Shown: piece after piece, positions 52,152-60,831 of the stretch
Layout: each line of letters starts with the position of its first letter
How positions within the stretch are numbered: the stretch's first letter is position 1
Source: PALSA-911 sp963743035
Lineage (GTDB): Bacteria > Pseudomonadota > Alphaproteobacteria > Acetobacterales > Acetobacteraceae
Assembly: GCA_963743035.1 (NCBI GenBank)
Contig: CAVUOB010000006.1
Span: 62,001 to 126,000, forward strand
Length of the DNA: 64,000 nt
Reading direction: 5' to 3'
The notes under the pieces: generated by a model
What the model saw: the letters and a program-made list of their open reading frames with translations, nothing else
What the model was told of the DNA's origin: nothing
Databases searched by the model: none
Translations under genes and position numbers: made by a program

Positions 52152-54356
52152 TCACCAGTCCTGCACATCCAGTCTGGTTTCCGGCAGACCATGTAGCTCC
52201 CATGCCTCCCGCCCGCCGCGGTACCAAAGAACATTCGTGTATCCCAGCGCCACCAGCCGCAACGTCAGGTTCCATCCGTCGAAGCGTTCCGAGTTCCAGC
52301 CGACCACGACTACCGGCCGGCGGAAATCGCCGCCGGTCAGCTCATGCAGCTTGAGGCGCAGCCGGTCCTGCGCGGCATCGGTGAAGCTGCCGCCCAGCCC
52401 GGAGAATTTCAATCCCGCCGCGCCGGGGATCGATCGGCCCCAGGAGTTCGAAACGGTATCGATCACGACCGGATGGGATCCGTCCAGAAGAGACGATAAT
52501 TCGGCGGTCCGGATCGTCCGTGCCCCCGGAGCGTTCACCGGCGTCGGGCCGGCCATCTTGTTCCGCAGCATACCGTCCGCCGGCACGCCAAAATCCGCGT
52601 CCTCATCCGCATGATCCCGCTCGCCCGCCAGGCGCAGCGCGGCCTGAAGAGCTTTGATCTGCTCGGCATATACCGGGTTCGGCAGATCGCCTGGGAAGTG
52701 ACTGCGGACAGTATCAAAGGGCCAAAGCTGATCTGCCTCGGACAGGTAGTGCCTCGCCTCCTCCAGCCGGCCGGTCCCTGCGTACGCCGCCGCGAGCTGG
52801 CGATAGACCCAATGTTTCGTGCCCACGTAGTCCCCTTGCACAGCAAGGGAGTGTTCCAGGAACGTGATCGCGTTCTGATCTTGACCGAGCAGCAGCGAGG
52901 CGAGACCCATTCGCCGGTAGCGGAGAAACAGGTTGGGATCGCGCGGGTTGAGCTGTATCGCTTTCTGCTCCAGCGGCAGATCTTCCTCCGCGTGCCCGGT
53001 CAAGATCTCGCACGAGCCAAGATAGGCGTATCCGAGCGCGTAGTTCGGAAACCTCTGAATAAGCTGCTGGGCAACCGGAATCGCTTCCTCGCAACGGCCT
53101 AGCGTGCGAAGCCATTGAAAGGCGGCACCGAGGGTCTCCCGGGCTTCGGGCGCGATGGCCAATGCCTGCGCCACGAGCCGTTCGGCACGTTGCATGGTTT
53201 CGAGATTTCCCCAGCCGTCTCCGGTGTCGGCTCGTTCGATCAGGCACAGTACAACCCAGCTCAGTGCAGAAACCGACGACGGGTCCAGCGATAAAGCGCG
53301 CTCAAACAGCGCCTGGGCCTCCAGGTGCCGCTGCAGGCTGGGCGGCTGATTATAGAGTGCCCGTGCCCGCAGGATGAGATCGAATGCGTCGGGGTTGGTC
53401 GGGCGCTCACGCAGGCCGCGCGCCTTCTCGATCTCGACCAGGTTTATGCCGAGCCCAGCACGCATCCGCGATACGATCTGTTCCTGCCCGGCGGCCAGGT
53501 CGGCGATCTGCTCGTCGAACCGGTCCGACCAGAGATGCGCGCCGGTTTCCGTGGAAGTCAGCTCGACGTTGACCCTTAGGATGGTCTCCATCCTGCGCAC
53601 GCTGCCCTCGAGCACATAGCGCACGCCGAGCTCTTCGCCGATCTTGCGCACATCCTCTGACTTCCCCTTGTAGGTGTGTGCGGATTCGCGGGCGATGACG
53701 AAACTACCGGGGATCTGTGAAAGATCGGTGGTCAGGTCGTCGGTGATGCCCTCGGCCAGGTAATCGTCCCTGGGGTCGCCGCCCAAATTCTCGAACGGAA
53801 GCACGACGAGGGACAGCCGTGGCGGCGCTGGGGTGCCGAAGGGCCAGCCGCCATGCCAGGCGATTACCAGCGCCAGCGCGGTGACGATCCCTGCCAGGCC
53901 AACAGCCAGCCACGTCCAGCGCCGGCGGGGCGCCTTCGTGAACGCGATGGACGCGAGCGGTGCGGGCGGATCGACGCCGGTTCCCTGCACGGATGAAGCC
54001 AACGCCTGATCCAGCGGCGTCACAGGCAAGGCGAAGCGATAGCCTCGTCCAGGCACGGTCTGGATGCAGCTTACACCGGTGCGGCCGTCGTCCAGAATAC
54101 GGCGCAGCGCGGTGATCTGGACGGTGAGGTTGTTGGGTTCGACGGCGATTTTCGGCCACACCGCATCCAGGATCGCGTCCCTGGAAACCAGCGAGCCCGG
54201 GCGCTCCAGCAGCACGGACAGGATTTCCAGCGCGCGCCCCCCCAACGCCACCGAGCCCCAGCCACCGGCCGCGTTCCTGCGGAACAGCTGTTTCGTCCGA
54301 CGATCGAAGCGCCAGTCTTCGAACGTCATGCTGTCGCCGGCGATGAGCGTATCCAT
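52152..54356 (-). CDS. CadC-like winged-helix/TPR regulator with C-terminal rhodanese-like domain
   Basis: A 734-residue membrane-anchored regulator. The OmpR/ToxR-type winged helix is about 10-112 (VSRDAILDAVWPKIAVEPNN, VPGRGYRFALPV). One membrane helix is at about 148-170. A FlgO/TolB-like domain follows (SLVVLPFENLGGDPRDDYLAEG, about 182-300), then TPR repeats to about 560. The C-terminal 120 residues resemble the rhodanese-like fold of PQQ-associated CxxCW proteins (RLVALGYTNVLWYRGGREAW), but the Cys-x-x-Cys-Trp site is replaced by NSERFDGWN. It probably couples an envelope signal to transcription. RBS GGAGAGG upstream of the ATG. Confidence 0.8.
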   Translation of the reverse strand: MDTLIAGDSMTFEDWRFDRRTKQLFRRNAAGGWGSVALGGRALEILSVLLERPGSLVSRDAILDAVWPKIAVEPNNLTVQITALRRILDDGRTGVSCIQTVPGRGYRFALPVTPLDQALASSVQGTGVDPPAPLASIAFTKAPRRRWTWLAVGLAGIVTALALVIAWHGGWPFGTPAPPRLSLVVLPFENLGGDPRDDYLAEGITDDLTTDLSQIPGSFVIARESAHTYKGKSEDVRKIGEELGVRYVLEGSVRRMETILRVNVELTSTETGAHLWSDRFDEQIADLAAGQEQIVSRMRAGLGINLVEIEKARGLRERPTNPDAFDLILRARALYNQPPSLQRHLEAQALFERALSLDPSSVSALSWVVLCLIERADTGDGWGNLETMQRAERLVAQALAIAPEARETLGAAFQWLRTLGRCEEAIPVAQQLIQRFPNYALGYAYLGSCEILTGHAEEDLPLEQKAIQLNPRDPNLFLRYRRMGLASLLLGQDQNAITFLEHSLAVQGDYVGTKHWVYRQLAAAYAGTGRLEEARHYLSEADQLWPFDTVRSHFPGDLPNPVYAEQIKALQAALRLAGERDHADEDADFGVPADGMLRNKMAGPTPVNAPGARTIRTAELSSLLDGSHPVVIDTVSNSWGRSIPGAAGLKFSGLGGSFTDAAQDRLRLKLHELTGGDFRRPVVVVGWNSERFDGWNLTLRLVALGYTNVLWYRGGREAWELHGLPETRLDVQDW

Positions 54357-54631
54357 GCTCAGCCTCTCCAGCCCGGATCCACCGACCCGGCCTCGTCAAC
54401 GCCATGCCTTCGTTACGTCTTAACGATCGGACAATTCCAGTCCGGCTGCGGGGCGGGGGTGGTGTAGTTCACACCGGCGCACCGCCAGCCTCCCGTGTCG
54501 CGATCGTAACCTATTGGAGGCGGCTGCATTAGCGCGATTTAGCAATTTTTAGCCCTGATCTGCTCGCGATTTTAGTCACGATGGCGCGATAGGTTCGTGG
54601 GTTTTCCTCTTAATCAGGAGCACGGGACGCC

Positions 54632-55504
54632 ATGGCCCAAATCGAGAGGGTTGCAGCAAACACTTTGCTGGGGTTGCTCCTGGCGGCTGGTTGTTGTTCG
54701 ACCGCCTCTGCCGCCGGGGCGATCTTTACCTGGGACCCGGCGGGTGCGGTTCCTTCGTTGGGCCCGATGGGCTCGGCTTTCACGGCGGACAGCATCGATG
54801 GAACCCATTACCTGTACTCTGTCCAGCCATCCACCAGCATCCCCCTGCCGATGCAAACCCCGTACACCGTGTCGTTCATCGAGCAGATTCAGGGCTTCAC
54901 GCTGAACGGCGCGCCGGTCTCAACGCCGGGGCTCAATGGAACACCCGGCGCTCCAGGCTCTTATGGTCTGTATCTGACAATGCAGGCGAATACGCTGTAC
55001 GTCGGTCCACCGAACACGTATCAATACAACAGCCTGTCCATGGCGTTGATGGCGGACCCCGGAAACAATGATGGTCCGGTCAGTTCGACGCTTTCGGGCC
55101 TGTCATTCGCCAATACCGGCCCAACCGGCCAGGCCGATGATATCACGCTCGCCACCGGTTCGCTGGTGTCGGGAGCATACACTTTGAACCCTTCACCGGA
55201 CATCCGCAGTATCGGCGATTTCGTGGAGACGTTTCAGCCCGCGGCGGGGGAAGGCGGATTCTTCGTAACTCCGGTGTTGCCCGACGATCTGATCCAGGAA
55301 ATTCTGACCACGCCGATATCGGCGATCAATGTCGTGCCGGATCCGAATGACCCCAACTCCACCATCGCTGTGTTGAACGGCGGCACCGCAGTCATCGACC
55401 TGCAAGTGTCCGAGCCCGCGTCGACGGCGATCTTCCTGGTGGGGCTTCTCCTTACGGCGACGCTAGGCCAGCGTAGAAGGCGAAACGATCGGACCGAAGG
55501 ATAG
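54632..55504 (+). CDS. PEP-CTERM sorting domain-containing protein
   Basis: A 290-residue secreted protein. The signal peptide spans roughly residues 8-28 (LLGLLLAAGCCSTASAAG). The mature part is rich in Thr, Ser, Pro and Gly with no recognised catalytic motif. The C-terminal sorting signal SEPASTAIFLVGLLLTATLG is followed by QRRRR, nearly at the end. ATG at 54632. It is divergent from the CadC-like regulator with 275 bases between starts, so it could be a target of that regulator. Confidence 0.8.
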   Translation: MAQIERVAANTLLGLLLAAGCCSTASAAGAIFTWDPAGAVPSLGPMGSAFTADSIDGTHYLYSVQPSTSIPLPMQTPYTVSFIEQIQGFTLNGAPVSTPGLNGTPGAPGSYGLYLTMQANTLYVGPPNTYQYNSLSMALMADPGNNDGPVSSTLSGLSFANTGPTGQADDITLATGSLVSGAYTLNPSPDIRSIGDFVETFQPAAGEGGFFVTPVLPDDLIQEILTTPISAINVVPDPNDPNSTIAVLNGGTAVIDLQVSEPASTAIFLVGLLLTATLGQRRRRNDRTEG

Positions 55505-55558
55505 CGCCGAACCCGCCGCAGCGGAAACTACACGGGAAAATAGCCATGTTCGAACGGA

Positions 55559-55692
55559 CGGCACTGAGCCGCGTCTGGGGCGCCTGAACGAATTCACCGT
55601 CTTCGTGCCCGAGGCCCCTGCGACCCGCCTGTTGTTCTTTGCCTGGTCTGCCTCGGCGTCCTCCGGCGCATGATCCGACGGCTGCGGATCTG
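55559..55692 (+). pseudogene. PEP-CTERM gene fragment
   Basis: Only the end of a PEP-CTERM protein is readable: FTVFVPEAPATRLL, then in another frame LVCLGVLRRMIRRLRI and TGA. This has the pattern motif-helix-basic tail but lacks a start and changes frame near 55640. It is a relic 55 bases downstream of an intact PEP-CTERM gene. Confidence 0.55.
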
Positions 55693-55696
55693 ATCG

Positions 55697-56164
55697 CTAC
55701 GCCGGCCGGCTCGCATCCAGCGCCGCCTGCAGCATCCAGGCGGCGGCCATCCGGTCCACCGCAACGGCCCGCTTGCCGCGGCTGAGATCGGCTTCCCCGA
55801 TCAGGAACCGGTTCACCGCGGCCGAGGACATCCGCTCATCCCACAGGGCCGCCGGCAGGCCGGTCGCTTCCGACAGCGCCAGCGCCCAGTCGCGCGCGGC
55901 CTGGGCCGCGGGGCCGAAGCTGCCGTCCATGGAGAGCGGCAGGCCCACCACCAAGCCGCCGGCGCCTTCCTTGCCGGCGATCCGGCCGATTTCGGCGGCG
56001 TTTTCCTTCAGCTTGCCGCGCTTCAGGCTGCCATAGGGGGTCGCCAGGCCGAGCCGCACATCCGACAGCGCCAGGCCGATGGTTTTCGAGCCGGGGTCGA
56101 TGCCGAGCAGCCGGGCGTCGCGGGACAGGCGGCTGCGCAATTCCGTCAGGTTGAACAGGGGCAT
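55697..56164 (-). CDS. ruvX: Holliday junction resolvase RuvX/YqgF
   Basis: A 155-residue RNase H-fold nuclease. LLGIDPGSKTIGLALSD carries the first catalytic Asp (D23), VVGLPLSMDGS follows, WDERMSSAAV the second acidic site and VDRMAAAWMLQ the final Asp region. It helps process pre-16S rRNA 5' ends or resolve junctions. The start at 56164 is preferred; upstream in-frame ATG at 56200. It is divergent from gatC, a common neighbour. Confidence 0.92.
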   Translation of the reverse strand: MPLFNLTELRSRLSRDARLLGIDPGSKTIGLALSDVRLGLATPYGSLKRGKLKENAAEIGRIAGKEGAGGLVVGLPLSMDGSFGPAAQAARDWALALSEATGLPAALWDERMSSAAVNRFLIGEADLSRGKRAVAVDRMAAAWMLQAALDASRPA

Positions 56165-56248
56165 GGCCGCCGTTATGGTCCGCCGCGTTCCGGCTTCCAA
56201 GGCTTAAACTCTCTGGGGGCCCGACCCTTCAAAAGGAACCTGCCGCCC

Positions 56249-56538
56249 ATGTCGCTCGATCCCGCGACCGTCCGCCGCATCGCCTCGCTCGCCCGCATCC
56301 GCGTGGAGGAGGACGAGGTCGCTGCGCCTGCAATCCGAGCTGAACGGCATCCTCGGCTGGATCGAGCAGCTCAATGAAGTGAACGTGGACGGGCGTGGAG
56401 CCGCTCGCCGGCGGCGCCCAGATGGCGCTGCGCCTGCGCGAGGACGCGGTGACCGACGGCGGCTATCCGGAAAAAGTGCTGGCCAACGCGCCCGATCGCG
56501 AGGGCAATTTCTTCGCCGTGCCGAAGGTGGTCGAGTGA
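56249..56538 (+). pseudogene. gatC: Aspartyl/glutamyl-tRNA amidotransferase subunit C, frameshifted as read
   Basis: MSLDPATVRRIASLARI and LQSELNGILGWIEQLNEVNV identify GatC (about 95 residues). Two single-base insertions break it: near 56323 (gtcgctgcgcctg for GTC GCG CGC CTG) and near 56392 (gacgggcgtggag for GAC GGC GTG GAG). After repair the tail reads EPLAGGAQMALRLREDAVTD and ends in the TGA that overlaps the gatA ATG. GatC holds the GatA-GatB complex together. First gene of gatCAB, divergent from ruvX. Confidence 0.85.
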
Positions 56539-58032
56539 TGCTTCCGACCTCACGCTCGCCCAGGCGCGCGACGCGCTGCGGGCCCGGAAGCTGTCGGCGC
56601 AGCGAGCTGACGGAGGCCTATCTCGGCGCGATGGAGGCGCTGAACCCGCAGCTGAACGCCTATCATCACGGTCACGCCGGAACTGGCGCGCAGCCAGGCG
56701 AAGGCGGCCGATGCGGCGCTGGCCAGCGGGCAGGGCGGGGCGCTTACCGGTATCCCGCTGGCAATCAAGGATTTGTTCTGCACGGAGGGCGTGCGCACCA
56801 CGGCCGGCAGCCGCATCCTGGAGCCGTTCATCCCGCCCTATGAAAGCACCGTCAGCGCCAACCTGCTGCGCGACGGCGCGGTCTTCCTGGGCAAGGCGAA
56901 CATGGACGAGTTCGCCATGGGCTCGTCCAACATGACCTCCGCCTATGGCGCGGTGGAAAGCCCCTGGCGGCGCAACGATGGCGGCAACGCCATGCTGGTG
57001 CCCGGCGGCTCCTCCGGCGGGTCGGCGGCGGCGGTCTCGGCGCGGATGGCGCTGGGGGCGACCGGCACGGATACCGGCGGCTCCATCCGCCAGCCCGCCA
57101 GCTTCTGCGGCATCGCCGGCATCAAGCCGACCTATGGGCGCTGCTCGCGCTGGGGCGTGGTGGCGTTCGCGTCCTCGCTGGACCAGGCCGGCCCGGTCGG
57201 GCGCACGGTGGAGGATTGCGCTATCCTGCTCGGCTCCATGGCCGGGTTCGATCCCAAGGATTCCACCAGCGCGGACCGCGCCGGTGCCGGATTTCGCCGC
57301 CGCCTGCCGGCGCGGCGTGAAGGGGCTGCGCATCGGCGTGCCGCGCGAATACCGCTGGATGGAAGGATGGGGACGCCATGCCGGCGGAGATCGACGCGCT
57401 GTGGCGGCAGGGCCTCGTCTGGCTGCGCGACGCCGGGCGCGGAAATCGTCGACGTGTCGCTGCCGCACACGAAATACGGCCTGGCGACCTATTACATCGT
57501 GGCGCCCGCGGAAGCCTCCTCCAACCTCGCCCGCTATGACGGCGTGCGCTTCGGCGCGCGCCAGGACGGCGGCGATCTGCGCGACCTGTATGAGCGCACC
57601 CGCGCGGCCGGCTTCGGCGCGGAGGTGCGGCGGCGCATCATGATCGGCACCTATGTGCTCTCGGCCGGGTATTACGACGCCTATTACCTGCGCGCGCAGA
57701 AGGTGCGGGCGCTGATCCTGCGCGATTTCACCGACGTGTTCGCCAAGGTGGATGCGCTGCTGACGCCGACGGCGCCGTCGGCCGCCTTCGCGCAGGGCGA
57801 GAACATGGACGACCCGATCAAGATGTATCTGAACGACGTGTTCACCGTGCCCGCCAGCATGGCCGGGGTGCCCGGCATGTCCGTCCCGGCGGGGCTGGAC
57901 GCGCAGGGCTTGCCGCTCGGCCTGCAGGTGATCGGCAAGCCGTTCGACGAGGAAACCGTGTTCGCCGTCGCCGCCGCCATCGAGCGCGCGGCCGGCTTCA
58001 CCGCCCTGCCCGCCATCCGCGCGGGAGCCTGA
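56538..58032 (+). pseudogene. gatA: Aspartyl/glutamyl-tRNA amidotransferase subunit A, several frameshifts as read
   Basis: An amidase-signature enzyme of about 490 residues, the glutaminase that supplies ammonia to GatB. The core from 56773 to 57270 is open and shows GIPLAIKDLF (Lys), GGNAMLVPGGSSGGSAAAVSA (cis-Ser and nucleophile Ser) and TDTGGSIRQPASFCG. Breaks occur after the ATG (56541), at 56600, 56664, 57277, a short duplication-like patch at 57361-57378 and at 57436. Each, when removed, restores the family sequence (for example AYITVTPELARSQAKAADAA). The C-terminal PGMSVPAGLDAQGLPLGLQ is intact. Confidence 0.88.
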
Positions 58033-58035
58033 GCC

Positions 58036-59492
58036 ATGTCCTATTCGCATCGAGGGCAGCACCGGCGAGCTGGGAAGTCGTCATGGGCCTGGAGGTCCAT
58101 GCCCAGGTGATCACCAAGTCAAAGCTGTTCAGCGGCGCCGCCACCGATTTCGGCGCCGAGCCGAACACCCAGGTGAGCTTCGTCGACGCGGCGTTCCCCG
58201 GCATGCTGCCGGTGCTCAACCGCGAGTGCGTGGCGCAGGCGGTGCGCACCGGGCTCGGGCTGAACGCGCAGATCAATCTGGTCAGCCGCTTCGACCGCAA
58301 GAACTATTTCTACGCCGATCTGCCGGCCGGCTATCAGATCAGCCAGTACGAGCACCCGATCGTCGGCGAGGGCAAGATCGAGATCGAGCTGGCGGACGGC
58401 TCCACCCGGCAGATCGGCGTCACCCGGCTGCATCTGGAGCAGGATGCCGGCAAGTCGCTGCACGACCAGCATCCGGCCAAGACCTTCGTCGACCTGAACC
58501 GCTCCGGCGTCGCGCTGATGGAAATCGTCAGCGAGCCCGATATCCGCAGCCCGGAGGAAGCCGGCGCCTATGTGCGGAAGCTGCGCAGCATCCTGCGCTA
58601 TCTCGGCACCTGCGACGGCAACATGGAGGAGGGCTCCATGCGCGCGGACGTGAACGTGTCCGTGCGCAAGCACGGCGAGCCGTTCCGCACGCGCTGCGAG
58701 GTGAAGAACGTCAACTCCGTGCGCTTCGTGATGCATGGCGGTGGAGGCGGAGGCGAAGCGGCAGATCGAGGTGTGGGAGTCCGGCGGCACGGTGGACCAG
58801 GAGACCCGGCTGTTCGATGTCGGCCGCGGCGTCACCCGTTCCATGCGCAGCAAGGAAGACGCGCACGACTACCGGTATTTCCCCGATCCGGATCTGCTGC
58901 CGCTGGTTCTGGAGCGCGACTGGGTCGATCAGCTGCGCGCGCAACTGCCGGAGCTGCCGGACGCCAAGAAGGCGCGGTTCATGCGGCGAATACGGCCTGT
59001 CCGCCTATGATGCCGGCGTGCTGGTGGCCGAGCAGGCGAACGCCGAGTATTTCGAAACGGTGGCCCGGGGCCGCGATGCCAAGCAGGCGGCCAACTGGGT
59101 GATCGGCGACCTGTTCGCCGCCCTGAACCGCACCGGGGCGACGATCGAGACCTCTCCGGTGTCGGCGGAAAACCTCGGCCGGCTGCTGGACCTGATCGCC
59201 GACAAGACGATCAACGGCCGCATCGCCAAGGACGTGTTCGAGGCCATGGTGCGAGACCGGCCAGGACCCGGCCGCGATCGTGGAGGCCAAGGGGCTGCGC
59301 CAGGTGACCGATACCGGCGCGATCGATGCCGCCGTGGATGCGGTGATCGCGGCCAACATGGACAAGGTTGCCGAATATCGTTCCGGCAAGGACAAGTTGT
59401 TCGGCTTCTTCGTCGGCCAGGTGATGAAGGCGATGGCCGGGAAGGGCAACCCGGCTCTCGTTAATGATATTTTAAAGAAAAAACTATCCTAG
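58036..59492 (+). pseudogene. gatB: Aspartyl/glutamyl-tRNA amidotransferase subunit B, several frameshifts as read
   Basis: The kinase/transamidase subunit that converts misacylated Glu-tRNA(Gln) or Asp-tRNA(Asn). MGLEVHAQVITKSKLFSG, FVDLNRSGVALMEIVSEPD, GSMRADVNVSVRK and the C-terminal YqeY-like LFGFFVGQVMKAMAGKGNP are all present. Extra single bases lie near 58045, 58068, 58736, 58986 and 59252; removing them gives one frame of about 483 residues (for example RFVMQAVEAEAKRQIE and AMVETGQDPAAIVEAKGLRQ). It starts 3 bases after gatA. Confidence 0.88.
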
Positions 59493-59544
59493 CCAACGAT
59501 CCTGTTGTGGGGCAGCATCCCATCGCACAATAGGGAGAGAACAA

Positions 59545-60765
59545 ATGACCAGGTTTACCCGTCGCGTCGTGATGGGCGCCGTGGCCGCGGCGCCGCTGGC
59601 AACGCCAGGCATCCTGCGTGCGCAGAGCAGCTCCAGGCCGGTGAAGATCGGCATGCTCAGCGACATGGGCGGGCCGTACCGCGATGTCGGCGGTCCCGGC
59701 AACCGGGTCGCGGTGGAGATGGCGGTGCAGGATTTCGGCGGCTCGGTGCTCGACCGCCCGATCGAGATCCTGCAGGCGGACGACCAGAACAAGCCGGACG
59801 TCTCCACCTCCCTGGCGCGGGAATGGATCGACACGCAGGGCGTGGACGTGCTGATGGACGGCGCCGCCAGTTCCGCGGGCCTGGCCATCCAGCAGGTCGC
59901 GCGCGAGAAGAAGCGGATCTACCTGATCACCGGCCCCGCCACCTCGGACATGACCGGCAAGCAGTGCTCGCCGTTCGGCATCCACTGGTCCTACGACACC
60001 TATGCGCTGGCCACCGGCACCGGCCGGGCGCTAACCAAGGCCGGCGGCGACAGCTGGTTCTTCATCACCGCGGATTACGCCTTCGGCTACGCGCTGGAGC
60101 GTGACAGCGCGAATGCGGTCAAGGCCGCCGGCGGCAAGGTGCTGGGCACGGTCCGCGCGCCGCTCGGTACCGCGGATTTCTCCAGCTTCCTGATCGAGGC
60201 GAAGGCCTCGGGCGCCAAGGTCATCGGCCTGGCCAATGCCGGCACGGATGCGCAGAACTGCGTCAAGCAGGCAGCCGAGTTCGGCCTGAACAAGGGCGGT
60301 GTGAAGCTGGCAACCCTGCTGTTCCAGATCACCGACGTGGTTTCGCTCGGCCAGAAGACCTGCGAGGGGCTGGTGTACACGGACTCGTTCTACTGGGACA
60401 TGAGCCCGAAGGCGCGTGCCTGGTCGGAGCGCTACATGGCCAAGATGACCACGCCGCCGGGCCTGCTGCATGCCGGCAACTATGCCGCGGCATTGCATTG
60501 GCTGAAGGCGGTCAAGGCGGTCGGGTCCACGGACGCCGAGGCCGTGGTGGCGAAGATGAAGGCCACGCCGGTGAACGATTTCTACAATACCGACGTGAAG
60601 ATCCGCGAGGACGGGCGCGTGCTGCACCGGATGTATCTGTGGGAAGTGAAGCCGGCTGCGGAGGCGAAGTTCAAATACGATCTGTGCAAGCCCCTCGGCT
60701 CCCTGTCCGGCGACGAGGCCTACCGGCCGTTGAGCGAAGGCGGCTGTCCCCTGGTCAAGGCCTGA
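59545..60765 (+). CDS. ABC transporter substrate-binding protein (branched-chain amino-acid/amide type)
   Basis: A 406-residue periplasmic binding protein of the Peripla_BP_6/LivK type. The twin-arginine signal RRVVMGAVAAAPLATPG is followed by KIGMLSDMGGPYRDVGGPG, VLMDGAASSAGLAIQQVAREK, SWFFITADYAFGYALERD and NAGTDAQNCVKQAAEFGL. It captures an amino acid, urea or aromatic compound for an ABC importer whose other genes are not in the window. GGGAGAG lies 9 bases upstream of the ATG. Confidence 0.9.
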   Translation: MTRFTRRVVMGAVAAAPLATPGILRAQSSSRPVKIGMLSDMGGPYRDVGGPGNRVAVEMAVQDFGGSVLDRPIEILQADDQNKPDVSTSLAREWIDTQGVDVLMDGAASSAGLAIQQVAREKKRIYLITGPATSDMTGKQCSPFGIHWSYDTYALATGTGRALTKAGGDSWFFITADYAFGYALERDSANAVKAAGGKVLGTVRAPLGTADFSSFLIEAKASGAKVIGLANAGTDAQNCVKQAAEFGLNKGGVKLATLLFQITDVVSLGQKTCEGLVYTDSFYWDMSPKARAWSERYMAKMTTPPGLLHAGNYAAALHWLKAVKAVGSTDAEAVVAKMKATPVNDFYNTDVKIREDGRVLHRMYLWEVKPAAEAKFKYDLCKPLGSLSGDEAYRPLSEGGCPLVKA

Positions 60766-60781
60766 CCTGACGGCGAAACAG

Positions 60782-60806
60782 GGCCAAGGGGTGGTGCCCC
60801 TTGGCC
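60782..60806. terminator. Bidirectional stem-loop between the binding protein and Hint genes
   Basis: Perfect 10-bp stem GGCCAAGGGG / CCCCTTGGCC with loop TGGTG, between two convergent stops. No T-run on either side. Confidence 0.5.
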
Positions 60807-60831
60807 TGGAGCGCATAACGCCGCGACAGGG

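Noticed and set aside
56249..59492. Programmed +1 frameshifting in gatCAB
   Set aside because: Sites have no common slippery sequence or stop codon context, and a dozen events in three genes is not biologically reasonable.
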